From assembly GCA_002359075.1 (NCBI GenBank), contig DEQA01000250.1:1-7385 (forward strand): DNA of 7,385 nucleotides. Reading direction: 5' to 3'. Positions 1 through 6,624 of this stretch are shown piece by piece. This DNA comes from Planococcaceae bacterium UBA3378. Its GTDB lineage: Bacteria > Bacillota > Bacilli > Bacillales_A > Planococcaceae. The notes beneath the pieces are model-generated. The model was given only the letters and a program-made list of their open reading frames with translations, ran no database searches and was not told where the DNA came from. The position numbers and the translations under genes were made by a program. How positions within the stretch are numbered: the first letter of the stretch is position 1; each line of letters begins with the position of its first letter.

Positions 1-1
1 G

Positions 2-214
2 CAAAAGAACTTTGATACTAGCTGTTATATTGATGTCCAGCTCTTATGCGGTGCAGGGTTTGATAGTACAATCGATTATCTAATGACTATAGCAAATAAA
101 GAAGCAATTCAGGAAATGAATGATCCAAGGAAACGTAAAGATACTGATTTTGTTATCTTTTCAAAGTGTGAAATGATCAATAACTATAAACAGTACTACG
201 GAATGAATGTATGA
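2..214 (+). CDS. C-terminal 70 residues of an unrecognised protein (5' end outside window)
   Basis: An open frame enters from the left edge and runs to a TGA at 212-214. The translated tail is a mixed polar sequence containing YIDVQLLCGAGFDS, a helix-like stretch IDYLMTIANKEAIQEMND, a basic patch PRKRKD, and the ending KQYYGMNV. It has no membrane segment, no signal peptide and no motif I recognise, so no function is assigned. Its base composition is AT-rich like the CPCC gene that follows on the same strand about 80 bases later, and no clear terminator lies between them, so the two could be co-transcribed. The frame has no stops and reads like real coding sequence, but only the full upstream sequence would show the family. 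Confidence 0.55.
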   Translation, partial: QKNFDTSCYIDVQLLCGAGFDSTIDYLMTIANKEAIQEMNDPRKRKDTDFVIFSKCEMINNYKQYYGMNV

Positions 215-293
215 GAAAAAAGGGTTTTTGATAGAAGAGATTTGCTGTTAAGTAAGATTTCGCAACGAAGAGAATATGGATCGGGGTGATATG

Positions 294-848
294 ATGTTAA
301 GGAAGGAAGCTATAAAGATTATCATAGAAAATGATATTACTAAACTAACGAGGGATGAACGTGAGGCATTGATATTGAACACTTGGGGAATAGATGAACA
401 GGATCCTGAATTTCATTTTTTCTCAAAGTCGTTGCAGCATGAACTATTGAATTCAGATGAACCGATAAATGACGTAATGGACTCCCGTTATAATCAATTG
501 TTACTTATAGGTGCAGAAGATAGTTTCTACGGAATTCCTAATGAATATTTATCTAAAATCGTCTCAAAAATAGTAGGGAACAATATTGAGGTTGAAGGCT
601 ATGTAGAAAAATTATTATCTTGTCCCTGCTGTAATTATGAAACATTGGTACAACGGGGGGAATATGATATTTGCCCAGTTTGCTTCTGGGAGGATGATGG
701 TAACAATAATCCAAGCCAGTATAGTGGACCTAATCATATGACCTTGTCGGAAGGCAGAAAAAATTTTGAAAAGTACGGAGCTTGTTCAAAAGAAGAAGCT
801 AAATTAGTAGCTTCTAACAGATATGAAATCTATAACAAGGCTGATTAA
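294..848 (+). CDS. CPCC-type cysteine-rich protein (Cys_rich_CPCC family) with N-terminal helical extension
   Basis: This 184-residue cytoplasmic protein ends in a Cys_rich_CPCC domain. Key residues are the CPCC motif at 110-113 and the DICPVCFWEDDG block at about 125-136, with Cys127 and Cys130. They are followed by the conserved SGPNHMTLSEGRKNF region at about 144-158. The paired cysteines suggest a zinc-ribbon-like metal site, which is inference. Residues 1-105 are a mostly helical extension (RKEAIKIIIENDITKLTRDE onward), as in the longer members of the family. The biochemical role of the family is unknown. I chose the ATG at 294 because GGGGTGAT at 283-290 is a good Shine-Dalgarno, its GGGG core lying 7 bases upstream. 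The ATG at 276 is in frame but has only a weak purine stretch before it, and the ATG at 291 lies closer to the ribosome site than ideal. The gene has no partner that indicates its job. Confidence 0.85.
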   Translation: MLRKEAIKIIIENDITKLTRDEREALILNTWGIDEQDPEFHFFSKSLQHELLNSDEPINDVMDSRYNQLLLIGAEDSFYGIPNEYLSKIVSKIVGNNIEVEGYVEKLLSCPCCNYETLVQRGEYDICPVCFWEDDGNNNPSQYSGPNHMTLSEGRKNFEKYGACSKEEAKLVASNRYEIYNKAD

Positions 849-872
849 AAAGGTGTATTAGTTAGTTTCTGA

Positions 873-1087
873 TTTGGCGTAACTATACTTGGAACTTCAG
901 CTGCTGGCCATCTCGATTCTTACCTTTATACAGAAGACCAAAAGGGACTTCCAAAATTTTAGAGTGTAAGAATTTCAAGGAGATAGGGAAGAAGTCACGG
1001 CTTTTTTCTATGAAAGATGTAAGTTATTATCCAGAGCTGAAGAGAGACCTTACATCTTTAGCTGAAAAAATTAGGCATTTAGGGTAG
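873..1087 (+). pseudogene. Probable frameshifted gene remnant, family unknown
   Basis: Two overlapping open stretches read as protein. The first (873-962) gives FGVTILGTSAAGHLDSYLYT and then stops at a TAG. The second frame is open from 866 to the TAG at 1085-1087 and looks protein-like only in its later part, including KNFKEIGKKSRLFSMKDVS, YYPELKRDLTSLAEKIRHLG. Joining them near 935-950, where short runs of A and G occur, gives one continuous product of about 71 residues with no start codon of its own in a suitable place. This is what a gene fragment with one frameshift would look like. I do not recognise the family. The fragment starts soon after the CPCC stop and is AT-rich like it. It could also be two chance open stretches. 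Confidence 0.35.
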
Positions 1088-1131
1088 GATGCCGGGCATT
1101 ACCAAATAATGATATAGTGTAAATCGGTTAA

Positions 1132-1392
1132 GTAAAGATTCGTTTATCAGGATGGGGGAAACTTACATTGGTAGAATATTTAATTTCCCAATATTCTAAA
1201 GAACATGAAAAAATAATTAAAGGTACTTTCAGGTATAGCCATGAAATACGTTTCAAGCGTGAAGAAATAAAATCGTGGGATACCCATATTTAAACAGTAT
1301 AAAAGAGGTCTTCTTATAAAAACTTATAACTTCAAGTCGTTAAAACATACATCAAGGACCAAGATGGAAATGTGGTCTCTATTATCGGATAG
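1132..1392 (+). pseudogene. Probable decayed gene remnant, family unknown
   Basis: The frame from 1132 to the TAA at 1291-1293 reads VKIRLSGWGKLTLVEYLISQ, then YSKEHEKIIKGTFRYSHEIR, then FKREEIKSWDTHI. After that stop, protein-like sequence continues in shifting frames: YLNSIKEVF near 1285-1320, IKTYNFKSLK near 1315-1345, and finally TYIKDQDGNVVSIIG ending at the TAG at 1390-1392. The last piece is back in the first frame, which still contains stops at 1291, 1300 and 1327. The pattern suggests an old small gene broken by several indels. A minimal alternative is a living 41-residue gene from a TTG at 1168 to 1293, with GGGGGA at 1154-1159 as ribosome site. I cannot name the family. Confidence 0.35.
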
Positions 1393-1431
1393 ACATCATC
1401 TTTCTGTGTATGGAATAACAAATTTATGAGG

Positions 1432-1446
1432 TTTACATAATGTAAA
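1432..1446. promoter_or_regulatory. Perfect 15-bp palindrome overlapping the ribosome site, candidate operator
   Basis: TTTACATAATGTAAA is a perfect inverted repeat: arms TTTACAT and ATGTAAA around a single A. It ends 14 bases before the ATG at 1461 and shares its last three bases with the AAAGGGAG ribosome site (1444-1451). The central spacing is too short for a stable RNA hairpin, so a dimeric DNA-binding repressor site is the more natural reading. TACA/TGTA half-sites of this kind are known for several repressor families, for example BlaI/MecI, but no regulator gene lies in the window and the identity of any binder is not known. An AT-rich palindrome this size can also occur by chance. Confidence 0.4.
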
Positions 1447-1460
1447 GGGAGAAAAACAAG

Positions 1461-3725
1461 ATGAAAATAATGCGAGCGGCATCTCTCGGGAATTTGCTGT
1501 TTTTCATTCCGGTAATATTGTTAAGTTATTTCCTGTGGAATGATTATAAGGAATATATTGACGAGTATCAACCGTCCTTTGAGAATGTTTATATGCTGGA
1601 TGGGGGAAAGCAGCTCATTGGCTTAGCAAAACACCCGGTTGGAGAGCAATACGATGTTTATTTTTTTGATACCGATAAGGAAATCTTAATTGATGATACT
1701 ACTGTACATACCGATTTCATAGCCGGGTTGGGACCCGCGGCTTATCAGCAAGATGGAATCATTATCCCAACTTACGATGATTCTTATGGGCTGCAAATCA
1801 ATTACTTCCACTCAACAGGTATGGTTGAAGAGCTGGCTCAGGGAACGATGCACCTTAAATCCTCCTGGAGCTCAAATGTTTATTCCTGGCGCGGCAGACT
1901 CATCATAGCCGGGGAAACACCAGATAATGCACTGTTTGTAGCTCAGGTGAAGGACGGAAAGCTGGATAAAGTGAATTTAGGCGAACAGGATTTGCTTCCC
2001 GCAAGGCCTATTCGAATAAATGAAGTGCATGGGAGCTTTAAGAACGACAAAGCAGTACCCTTATTTTCGGTGGCTCTAAAGGATAATAGAACAGCATTAG
2101 TGAGCGGAATTTTAGATGAAAATGGTGAATTATCCGTACTGCTGCAGAATGAGGATGAAGGGACATTTGCTGCACAGGATCGGGCTGGCGCTCAATTCGC
2201 TGAAGTCTTCGGTTTCAACAACGGCAAGTTGGTACGCGAGAATGGGAATTATCCTGAAGAAGCCTCATTTTATAACGCTAACGAGAATCATTGGGGAAAT
2301 CCCGTTCCTACGCCTAAGCCGGTTTATCAAGCCCGTGTCTTCTTGCTGAATGATGAGGAGGTTCTGATCGCAGGATCTACTGCGGAAGATGAATTAGAAG
2401 GAACTGTGACCGGATATGTATTCAATGAGAAATCCGGAGAGTTTCAAGATGCCAATGTTCTTTTAGAGCAGTTGTCCTACGAGAACTTAAAAAATGACGA
2501 GACTGAATTTTATAAGCAAACAGACAGTGATGTCCTTTACTATCGCGGTGGGGACATTACAGCAGGCTATCTTGATATGGGAATTCAGCAGGCTAAGGTT
2601 CTTTCAAGCGATCAGGTTGAGAAATGGATGCTTACTGAAGCGAAAAATAAAGTCTCGATTCAAAGCTTTTGGAATTATATAAAGCAAGGTGGAGCGCTTG
2701 TTATAAATTGGGCGATTTGGGTCTTCATCACACTGGTTTCATTCATAAGCATCGCATTTGCTCCTCGCTTGTATGCGAACGCAAGTAAGAAAAAAATAAG
2801 AGATGGCCAGCATATTCTGGGCAGGATTAAGAATATGGAAGAAACGGGTTTATATGTGAATGAAAGGCCACAGGTACGGTTTACTGTTCAGTTTGAGGAT
2901 GAAGGACAAAGGAAAGAGGTTGAAATCAAGCAAGTCATCTCCTATCTGAATCCTATTCAAATCGGTGATACCGTCATGATCAGCTACAACCGAAAGAAAC
3001 ATAAGGCTGTGTTCATCACAGAAGAGGACCTTAAATATGTGGAGCAGGAGACTAAACCAGCAGTTATTAAAGATGCAGTCCTTACCCATATCGAACATTA
3101 TGGAAGTATAAAACGGGGACAGGCTCTTCAGCTTCACTTCACAGCCGAGGGACGCGTTTATACAATACCGGTCGTGCAGTCTTTGGGATTTGAATATCGC
3201 ACCGGGAAACGGGCGAACCTGATTTTGATTCAGGGAATGGCGAGAATTTTAAGCTATGGAACTATAAATATAGAAAAGGCATCGGATCAACTGTCCCTGC
3301 AAGGTGAAGTAATCCATGTGCAGAAAATGCCAATAGTGATAGATAACAAGCAGCTTATGCTTTTGGAAGTCATCATTTCTAACGGCACGGACCGGATCCG
3401 GAAAGTGAATAGTCTCTTTGTGCCAGAAAACATGTCCGTGAATGTGGGCACAGTGATTCCGGTCGCTATGAAAAAAGAAGATTTGCAAAAGGAAACCCGA
3501 TTACTTCAAGGTAAGCAGGGGGCGGCTAAAGTTCTCTCCGTTCATTTTAGCGGGACGTATGGAGAACGCCCGGTAGCTGCTATTACCGTAGAAAAAGATG
3601 GAGTGACCTACCATATTAAACAAACAATCGAACCCGTATATGGTGTAACGGCGGGGGATGAGTTGTGGATTGCTTACGACGAGGGTACGAGGGAAGCCAT
3701 GATTATTAATTATTCTTCAAAGTAG
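1461..3725 (+). CDS. Large two-TM membrane protein: extracytoplasmic propeller-like domain plus four cytoplasmic beta modules
   Basis: This is a 754-residue protein of no family I can name. A first membrane segment spans about residues 10-26 (NLLFFIPVILLSYFLW), preceded by Lys2 and Arg5, consistent with the N-terminus inside. Residues 27-410 should face outside. They contain recurring strands ending in acidic or glycine turns (for example QLIGLAKHPVGEQYDVYFFD and RLIIAGETPDNALFVAQV), suggesting a beta-propeller. A second segment spans about 412-434, followed by the basic patch SKKKIRDG, so the rest is cytoplasmic. Residues 449-754 appear to hold four diverged modules (about 450-520, 533-600, 611-682, 685-751). 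In the first and last, the pattern is a charged strand, a beta hairpin, then G-D-x-(V/L)-x-I-(S/A)-Y. The first module resembles DUF3592-like domains. The start is supported by AAAGGGAG 9 bases upstream. A strong terminator follows, so it is probably the last gene of its transcript. A role in coupling an outside signal to inside partners is speculation. Confidence 0.85.
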   Translation: MKIMRAASLGNLLFFIPVILLSYFLWNDYKEYIDEYQPSFENVYMLDGGKQLIGLAKHPVGEQYDVYFFDTDKEILIDDTTVHTDFIAGLGPAAYQQDGIIIPTYDDSYGLQINYFHSTGMVEELAQGTMHLKSSWSSNVYSWRGRLIIAGETPDNALFVAQVKDGKLDKVNLGEQDLLPARPIRINEVHGSFKNDKAVPLFSVALKDNRTALVSGILDENGELSVLLQNEDEGTFAAQDRAGAQFAEVFGFNNGKLVRENGNYPEEASFYNANENHWGNPVPTPKPVYQARVFLLNDEEVLIAGSTAEDELEGTVTGYVFNEKSGEFQDANVLLEQLSYENLKNDETEFYKQTDSDVLYYRGGDITAGYLDMGIQQAKVLSSDQVEKWMLTEAKNKVSIQSFWNYIKQGGALVINWAIWVFITLVSFISIAFAPRLYANASKKKIRDGQHILGRIKNMEETGLYVNERPQVRFTVQFEDEGQRKEVEIKQVISYLNPIQIGDTVMISYNRKKHKAVFITEEDLKYVEQETKPAVIKDAVLTHIEHYGSIKRGQALQLHFTAEGRVYTIPVVQSLGFEYRTGKRANLILIQGMARILSYGTINIEKASDQLSLQGEVIHVQKMPIVIDNKQLMLLEVIISNGTDRIRKVNSLFVPENMSVNVGTVIPVAMKKEDLQKETRLLQGKQGAAKVLSVHFSGTYGERPVAAITVEKDGVTYHIKQTIEPVYGVTAGDELWIAYDEGTREAMIINYSSK

Positions 3726-3757
3726 TAAAATAACGAAAAACTAAAGTGATAATAGCG

Positions 3758-3798
3758 GCTGTGTTAAAAATCAAATGGACTTTTAACACAGCTTTTTT
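3758..3798 (+). terminator. Strong intrinsic terminator
   Basis: A perfect 12-bp stem (GCTGTGTTAAAA at 3758-3769 pairing with TTTTAACACAGC at 3781-3792) encloses an 11-base loop and is followed directly by six T residues (3793-3798). It lies 33 bases after the stop of the 754-residue protein. This is a textbook Rho-independent terminator on the plus strand and suggests that the DUF1963 gene downstream is mostly transcribed from its own promoter. Confidence 0.92.
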
Positions 3799-3872
3799 CC
3801 ATCATAAATAGATACGTTCAATACTGCTTCCTGCCGCGGGTTGGTGGAAGTTGAAGGAAGAGGTGGATACCG

Positions 3873-3938
3873 ATGAATCAGATATTGAGTAAGCCCGGTT
3901 CTATAGGTATAAAGGAAGGTGTACGGATTGCTAAGTAA
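3873..3938 (+). CDS. Possible 21-residue leader peptide overlapping the DUF1963 start
   Basis: An ATG at 3873 preceded by the purine-rich GGAAGAGGTGGA (3856-3867) opens a 21-residue frame, MNQILSKPGSIGIKEGVRIA plus a final K, ending with TAA at 3936-3938. Its ribosome site is better than that of the main gene. Its stop lies 11 bases inside the DUF1963 frame if that gene starts at the TTG at 3928, so ribosomes finishing the peptide could restart there. It could equally be a chance frame: a different frame across 3810-3892 also reads as protein-like (WWKLKEEVDTDESDIE before the TAA at 3890). No similarity to known leader peptides is claimed. Confidence 0.22.
   Translation: MNQILSKPGSIGIKEGVRIAK
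3911..3919 (+). promoter_or_regulatory. Ribosome binding site that decides the TTG start of the DUF1963 gene
   Basis: AAAGGAAGG at 3911-3919 is the only good Shine-Dalgarno before this gene. It overlaps the upstream in-frame GTG at 3919, so it cannot serve that codon, but it lies 8 bases before the in-frame TTG at 3928. The TTG is therefore the favoured start. Confidence 0.65.
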
Positions 3939-4812
3939 AAATAATCAACATAAACTCGAGCGGATCGTTCAAAAGTATCAGTTTGAACACGCGATGAAAT
4001 ATTTAACAGCGACTGTACGTCAAGGCATTCGCTTATCGAAGAATAAGATTGAGACATACAATGAAATATGCCCATCGCGTATAGGAGGAGATCCGGATCT
4101 GCCTGCTATGATAGAATGGCCGGTGAATTCGGAGGGTACTCCGATGACGTTTTTGGCCCAGCTGTGTTTGCATGAGTTAATTCCTCATGATGTATCAGCA
4201 CTGCTGCCTGTGAAAGGCATATTGTACTTTTTCGTAGGAGTGGATGAACCCGCATATGGAATCGAGCACAAGGTGATCTATCTATCGGAAGACCAGATTC
4301 AGGAAGCTAAACGTTTCCTTTCGCCTGAAGTGACTGCTCTTGAGAGTGAGTTTACCGGATACCGGATAAGTGCTAGATCAACGATGGAACCGCCCAATTA
4401 TGGCTATGTAGATTATGAAACGGTAGAAGACGATGAGCACGACTATGAACAATACGAAGAGCTATGCTTCGAGTTGAACGATGAGAACTCGAATGATTTG
4501 GCAGTAATGTTCGGTTATCCCTCAACCCAGCACGGAGACTGCGAATATGAAGCAGCTCTGCATCTGTTGACCGGCAAAGATTATAACTATTCAACGGAAT
4601 CAGCATTGGCACAGATTACTGATCATTTTAAAGGCGATTCCGATAAAGCGAAGCGGGAAGTGAAGGATACATTATTGCTCCTCGCACTGGACTCCGATCA
4701 GGATGTTGGATTCTGCTGGTGGGATGCTGGAGAATTGCAGTTCTATATTCGAAAAGAAGATTTGCTCGCAGGGAACTTTGCAAACACATATTGTTCCCTT
4801 TATTCGAGCTAA
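3928..4812 (+). CDS. DUF1963 (YwqG-like) protein
   Basis: This 294-residue soluble protein has the DUF1963/YwqG layout. The early core is SRIGGDPDLPAMIEWPV (about 50-66), followed by MTFLAQLCLHEL (73-84), LPVKGILYFFVG (93-104) and the KVIYLS strand (115-120). Then come an acidic middle rich in D, E and Y (about 160-186) and the C-terminal GFCWWDAGELQFYIRKEDL (261-279), equivalent to the family's ending with the G-F-x-W-x-D-A-G pattern. No signal peptide or membrane segment is seen. The family has no firmly known biochemical role. Bacillus subtilis YwqG lies next to a toxin-immunity gene group, which is suggestive only. The start chosen is the TTG at 3928, which has AAAGGAAGG at proper distance; the GTG at 3919 would add three residues. 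It converges on the TPR-SUKH gene. Confidence 0.87.
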   Translation: MLSKNNQHKLERIVQKYQFEHAMKYLTATVRQGIRLSKNKIETYNEICPSRIGGDPDLPAMIEWPVNSEGTPMTFLAQLCLHELIPHDVSALLPVKGILYFFVGVDEPAYGIEHKVIYLSEDQIQEAKRFLSPEVTALESEFTGYRISARSTMEPPNYGYVDYETVEDDEHDYEQYEELCFELNDENSNDLAVMFGYPSTQHGDCEYEAALHLLTGKDYNYSTESALAQITDHFKGDSDKAKREVKDTLLLLALDSDQDVGFCWWDAGELQFYIRKEDLLAGNFANTYCSLYSS

Positions 4813-4873
4813 TGCATTTATCTCTCTGCGGCTATAACTACGATAATGGTGAGCCGGAGCAAATTATAAGAAG

Positions 4874-4900
4874 AAGAGCCTGCCTTAGAAGCAGGCTCTT
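4874..4900 (-). terminator. Convergent-gene hairpin terminator
   Basis: A perfect 10-bp stem, AAGAGCCTGC (4874-4883) with GCAGGCTCTT (4891-4900) around a 7-base loop, sits between the stops of the two convergent genes at 4812 and 4908. On the minus strand it is followed by CTTCTTATAATTT, which is moderately T-rich, so it probably ends the TPR-SUKH transcript. On the plus strand the tail (ACTGCG) lacks a T-run, so termination there would be weaker, although the stem could still act from both sides. Confidence 0.75.
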
Positions 4901-4907
4901 ACTGCGA

Positions 4908-6290
4908 TTAGGCTTCTTTTAACTTAGTGATGACTTCCTCTGTATACGAATTGGTAAACCGGATAAGCCCTTGATCCTGTATGATCCGGTCCTCTTTCAT
5001 GCGGGCATCAAGCCAGTCGGTAATAAAGGAAGGTGCATATCCGCGTTGGCCGAATTCTCCGCCAAAAGCAATGATGTTCTGGTAGGCTTCCAAATATTGA
5101 TCGCGGCTGGTGTCTGGATATGACTTTGTATATAACCAAAACTGTACATCATACATGACATACGATAATTCATCTGCATGAAAAGAAAAATAGCCTTTTT
5201 CCTCAACAATCCGTGTACATATACTGCGGATTTTCTGTTCGATATGTTCCACTTCTGTTACCTGTGAGCACAGCTTCTCCAGCAGCGGAGAAAATGTACC
5301 GTGTGCGACTTTATCCAGTGCTTCTTTTTTGTCTTCTTCAGACGTATCATATTGATCATCATTCACCAAGCCTTTGATAAACTCCTCAAAATTATCGGCT
5401 AGAAAGGTAATCTCATAATCATCTTCTTGATCGACGTGAATGACTTCAGGTTCACCATCTTTACCGCATGCCCGGTAGTCCAGCATGACGACATCATGGC
5501 CTGCTGAAGGACAATCACAAATCACTACGCCGATGTCAGGATATCCCCATTCCTCAATCATAAATAGGCTGCCCATATCCCCGCACAGTGAATAGCTTTT
5601 CTCGCGGCCAATTCCCATAATTCCTGTAATAGCAATATGATCCTCTGCCCAGGAAGTCGGTTCCTGTGTTGGAAAGTTGGTGTTCTTCGGCACTCCGCCG
5701 TTCTGATGCTTCATCAGCTGAATATAAGAGGCTGGAAGCGTGTAACCAAGCTCTTGTTCAATCGAATCAATCAGTTCATCCGTAGGTGGTTCGGATTGAT
5801 AAGCTTCTCTTGCATACTCGCTGTCTTCCCAGAAATCAGCTAAAAACATATCGGAAAAAGGAACCTTCTCTGTTACCGAACCGCCGCGTTCCAAGGAAGC
5901 TTTCTTGTTGGCAAGACGGAGTTCTTCTCTTTTCAGCTTCTCCGCCTTTTGAATACTCTCTTTTAAAAAATACGTCGTAGTTTGATTATCAGGCTCTAAT
6001 TGGTCAGATTTGCGGAAGGCCTCCGCCGCTTCCTCAAAGCGCTTTAAATAATAAAGCGCAAAGCCTACCCGATAATGCCAGAGAGGATCTTGTTTGCCGG
6101 CCTCAGAAATTTTATCAAATTGAGAGAGCCCTTCCTCATAAAGCCCCAAATTATTATAAGCTCTAGCAAGACGACTTACCGTTTCATAGTCCCGTTCTTC
6201 ATCAGGGATAGCTATCAGCAAATCCACAATTTTCTGATGCTCGTCTTCTTCGTGCCACTTGTTCAGTTGTTCCAATAGTGTTTGATTCAT
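4908..6290 (-). CDS. TPR-SUKH (SMI1/KNR4) protein, putative immunity-type protein
   Basis: This 460-residue cytoplasmic protein has three parts. Residues about 36-102 form two TPR-like helical repeats (RLARAYNNLGLYEEGLSQFD, then RVGFALYYLKRFEEAAEAF), followed by a charged helix to about 135 (AEKLKREELRLANKKASLER). Residues about 165-310 are a SUKH/SMI1-KNR4 domain, recognised from IEQELGYTLPASYIQLMKHQ followed by NGG, then the W-G-Y-P-D-I-G-V-V segment and the closing FLADNFEEFIKGL. Residues about 330-460 are a helical tail I cannot assign. SUKH proteins are an established immunity superfamily in polymorphic-toxin systems, but some have other roles, and no toxin is visible here. The start at 6290 is preferred over the in-frame ATG 42 bases upstream because TTGGAGG lies 5 bases before it. 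A candidate promoter lies at 6381-6409. The gene converges on the DUF1963 gene. Confidence 0.88.
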   Translation of the reverse strand: MNQTLLEQLNKWHEEDEHQKIVDLLIAIPDEERDYETVSRLARAYNNLGLYEEGLSQFDKISEAGKQDPLWHYRVGFALYYLKRFEEAAEAFRKSDQLEPDNQTTTYFLKESIQKAEKLKREELRLANKKASLERGGSVTEKVPFSDMFLADFWEDSEYAREAYQSEPPTDELIDSIEQELGYTLPASYIQLMKHQNGGVPKNTNFPTQEPTSWAEDHIAITGIMGIGREKSYSLCGDMGSLFMIEEWGYPDIGVVICDCPSAGHDVVMLDYRACGKDGEPEVIHVDQEDDYEITFLADNFEEFIKGLVNDDQYDTSEEDKKEALDKVAHGTFSPLLEKLCSQVTEVEHIEQKIRSICTRIVEEKGYFSFHADELSYVMYDVQFWLYTKSYPDTSRDQYLEAYQNIIAFGGEFGQRGYAPSFITDWLDARMKEDRIIQDQGLIRFTNSYTEEVITKLKEA

Positions 6291-6380
6291 TTCTGCCTCC
6301 AATAGGATTAGTAAGATACCGGCTTCATTCATGCTTTTCAGCCTCTACCTTTAAAATAGTAATTGCTATAAATAGAGGAT

Positions 6381-6409
6381 ACTATAATTCTTCCATAATG
6401 AGGAGTTAA
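6381..6409 (-). promoter_or_regulatory. Candidate sigma-A promoter of the TPR-SUKH gene
   Basis: Read on the minus strand, TTAACT (6409-6404) and TATAGT (6386-6381) are separated by exactly 17 bases. They match the -35 consensus at four of six and the -10 consensus at five of six positions. The -10 lies about 90 bases before the start at 6290, in an AT-rich region, giving a leader of roughly 80 bases. AT-rich DNA yields such matches by chance, so this is a candidate only. Confidence 0.38.
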
Positions 6410-6624
6410 AGAATAGTGAGTATTCTGAAATATAGTTTTTTAATATAGATTATGATGCAGATGAAAAATTCAGTTCAAAGGAGAAGAGGCGCTTCTTTAG
6501 AGTAGACTAGGTTGAGCTGAACACGGGGATTGGGTTACTCAAAGGGATGAGTGAGTTTTTGAAGAAGGTGAAGTATCAGAAAAAAGCCGTCTGAAATGAC
6601 AGGAAGTGTAGACTAATCTAATGA

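Larger units (their letters stand above)
849..1460. other. 612-base stretch without an intact gene
   Basis: Between the CPCC stop and the 754-residue protein there is no intact gene of convincing length on either strand. The stretch contains the two decayed protein-like segments (873-1087 and 1132-1392), a 15-bp palindrome at 1432-1446 and the ribosome site of the next gene. I see no tRNA-like cloverleaf, no CRISPR-like repeats, no clear terminator for the CPCC gene, and no convincing -35/-10 pair. The presence of gene fragments suggests that a longer array of small genes has been degraded here. Confidence 0.6.

Noticed and set aside
217..226. A-run and T-run around 216-228 as a terminator for the left-edge gene
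   Set aside because: Pairing would be about five A-T pairs around GGG with no GC stem, far too weak for an intrinsic terminator.
276..293. ATG at 276 as start of the CPCC gene
   Set aside because: Only a weak purine stretch precedes it, whereas GGGGTGAT at 283-290 is well placed for the ATG at 294.
1432..1446. Reading the 15-bp palindrome as an RNA hairpin hiding the ribosome site
   Set aside because: With a three-base loop only about six mostly A-U pairs form, which is too unstable to be a convincing switch.
2850..3488. Minus-strand open frames opposite the 754-residue gene
   Set aside because: They lie entirely inside a strong plus-strand coding region and show no recognisable domain or ribosome site.
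5637..6278. Plus-strand open frames opposite the TPR-SUKH gene
   Set aside because: They are antisense shadows of a clear TPR-SUKH protein and have no domain content.
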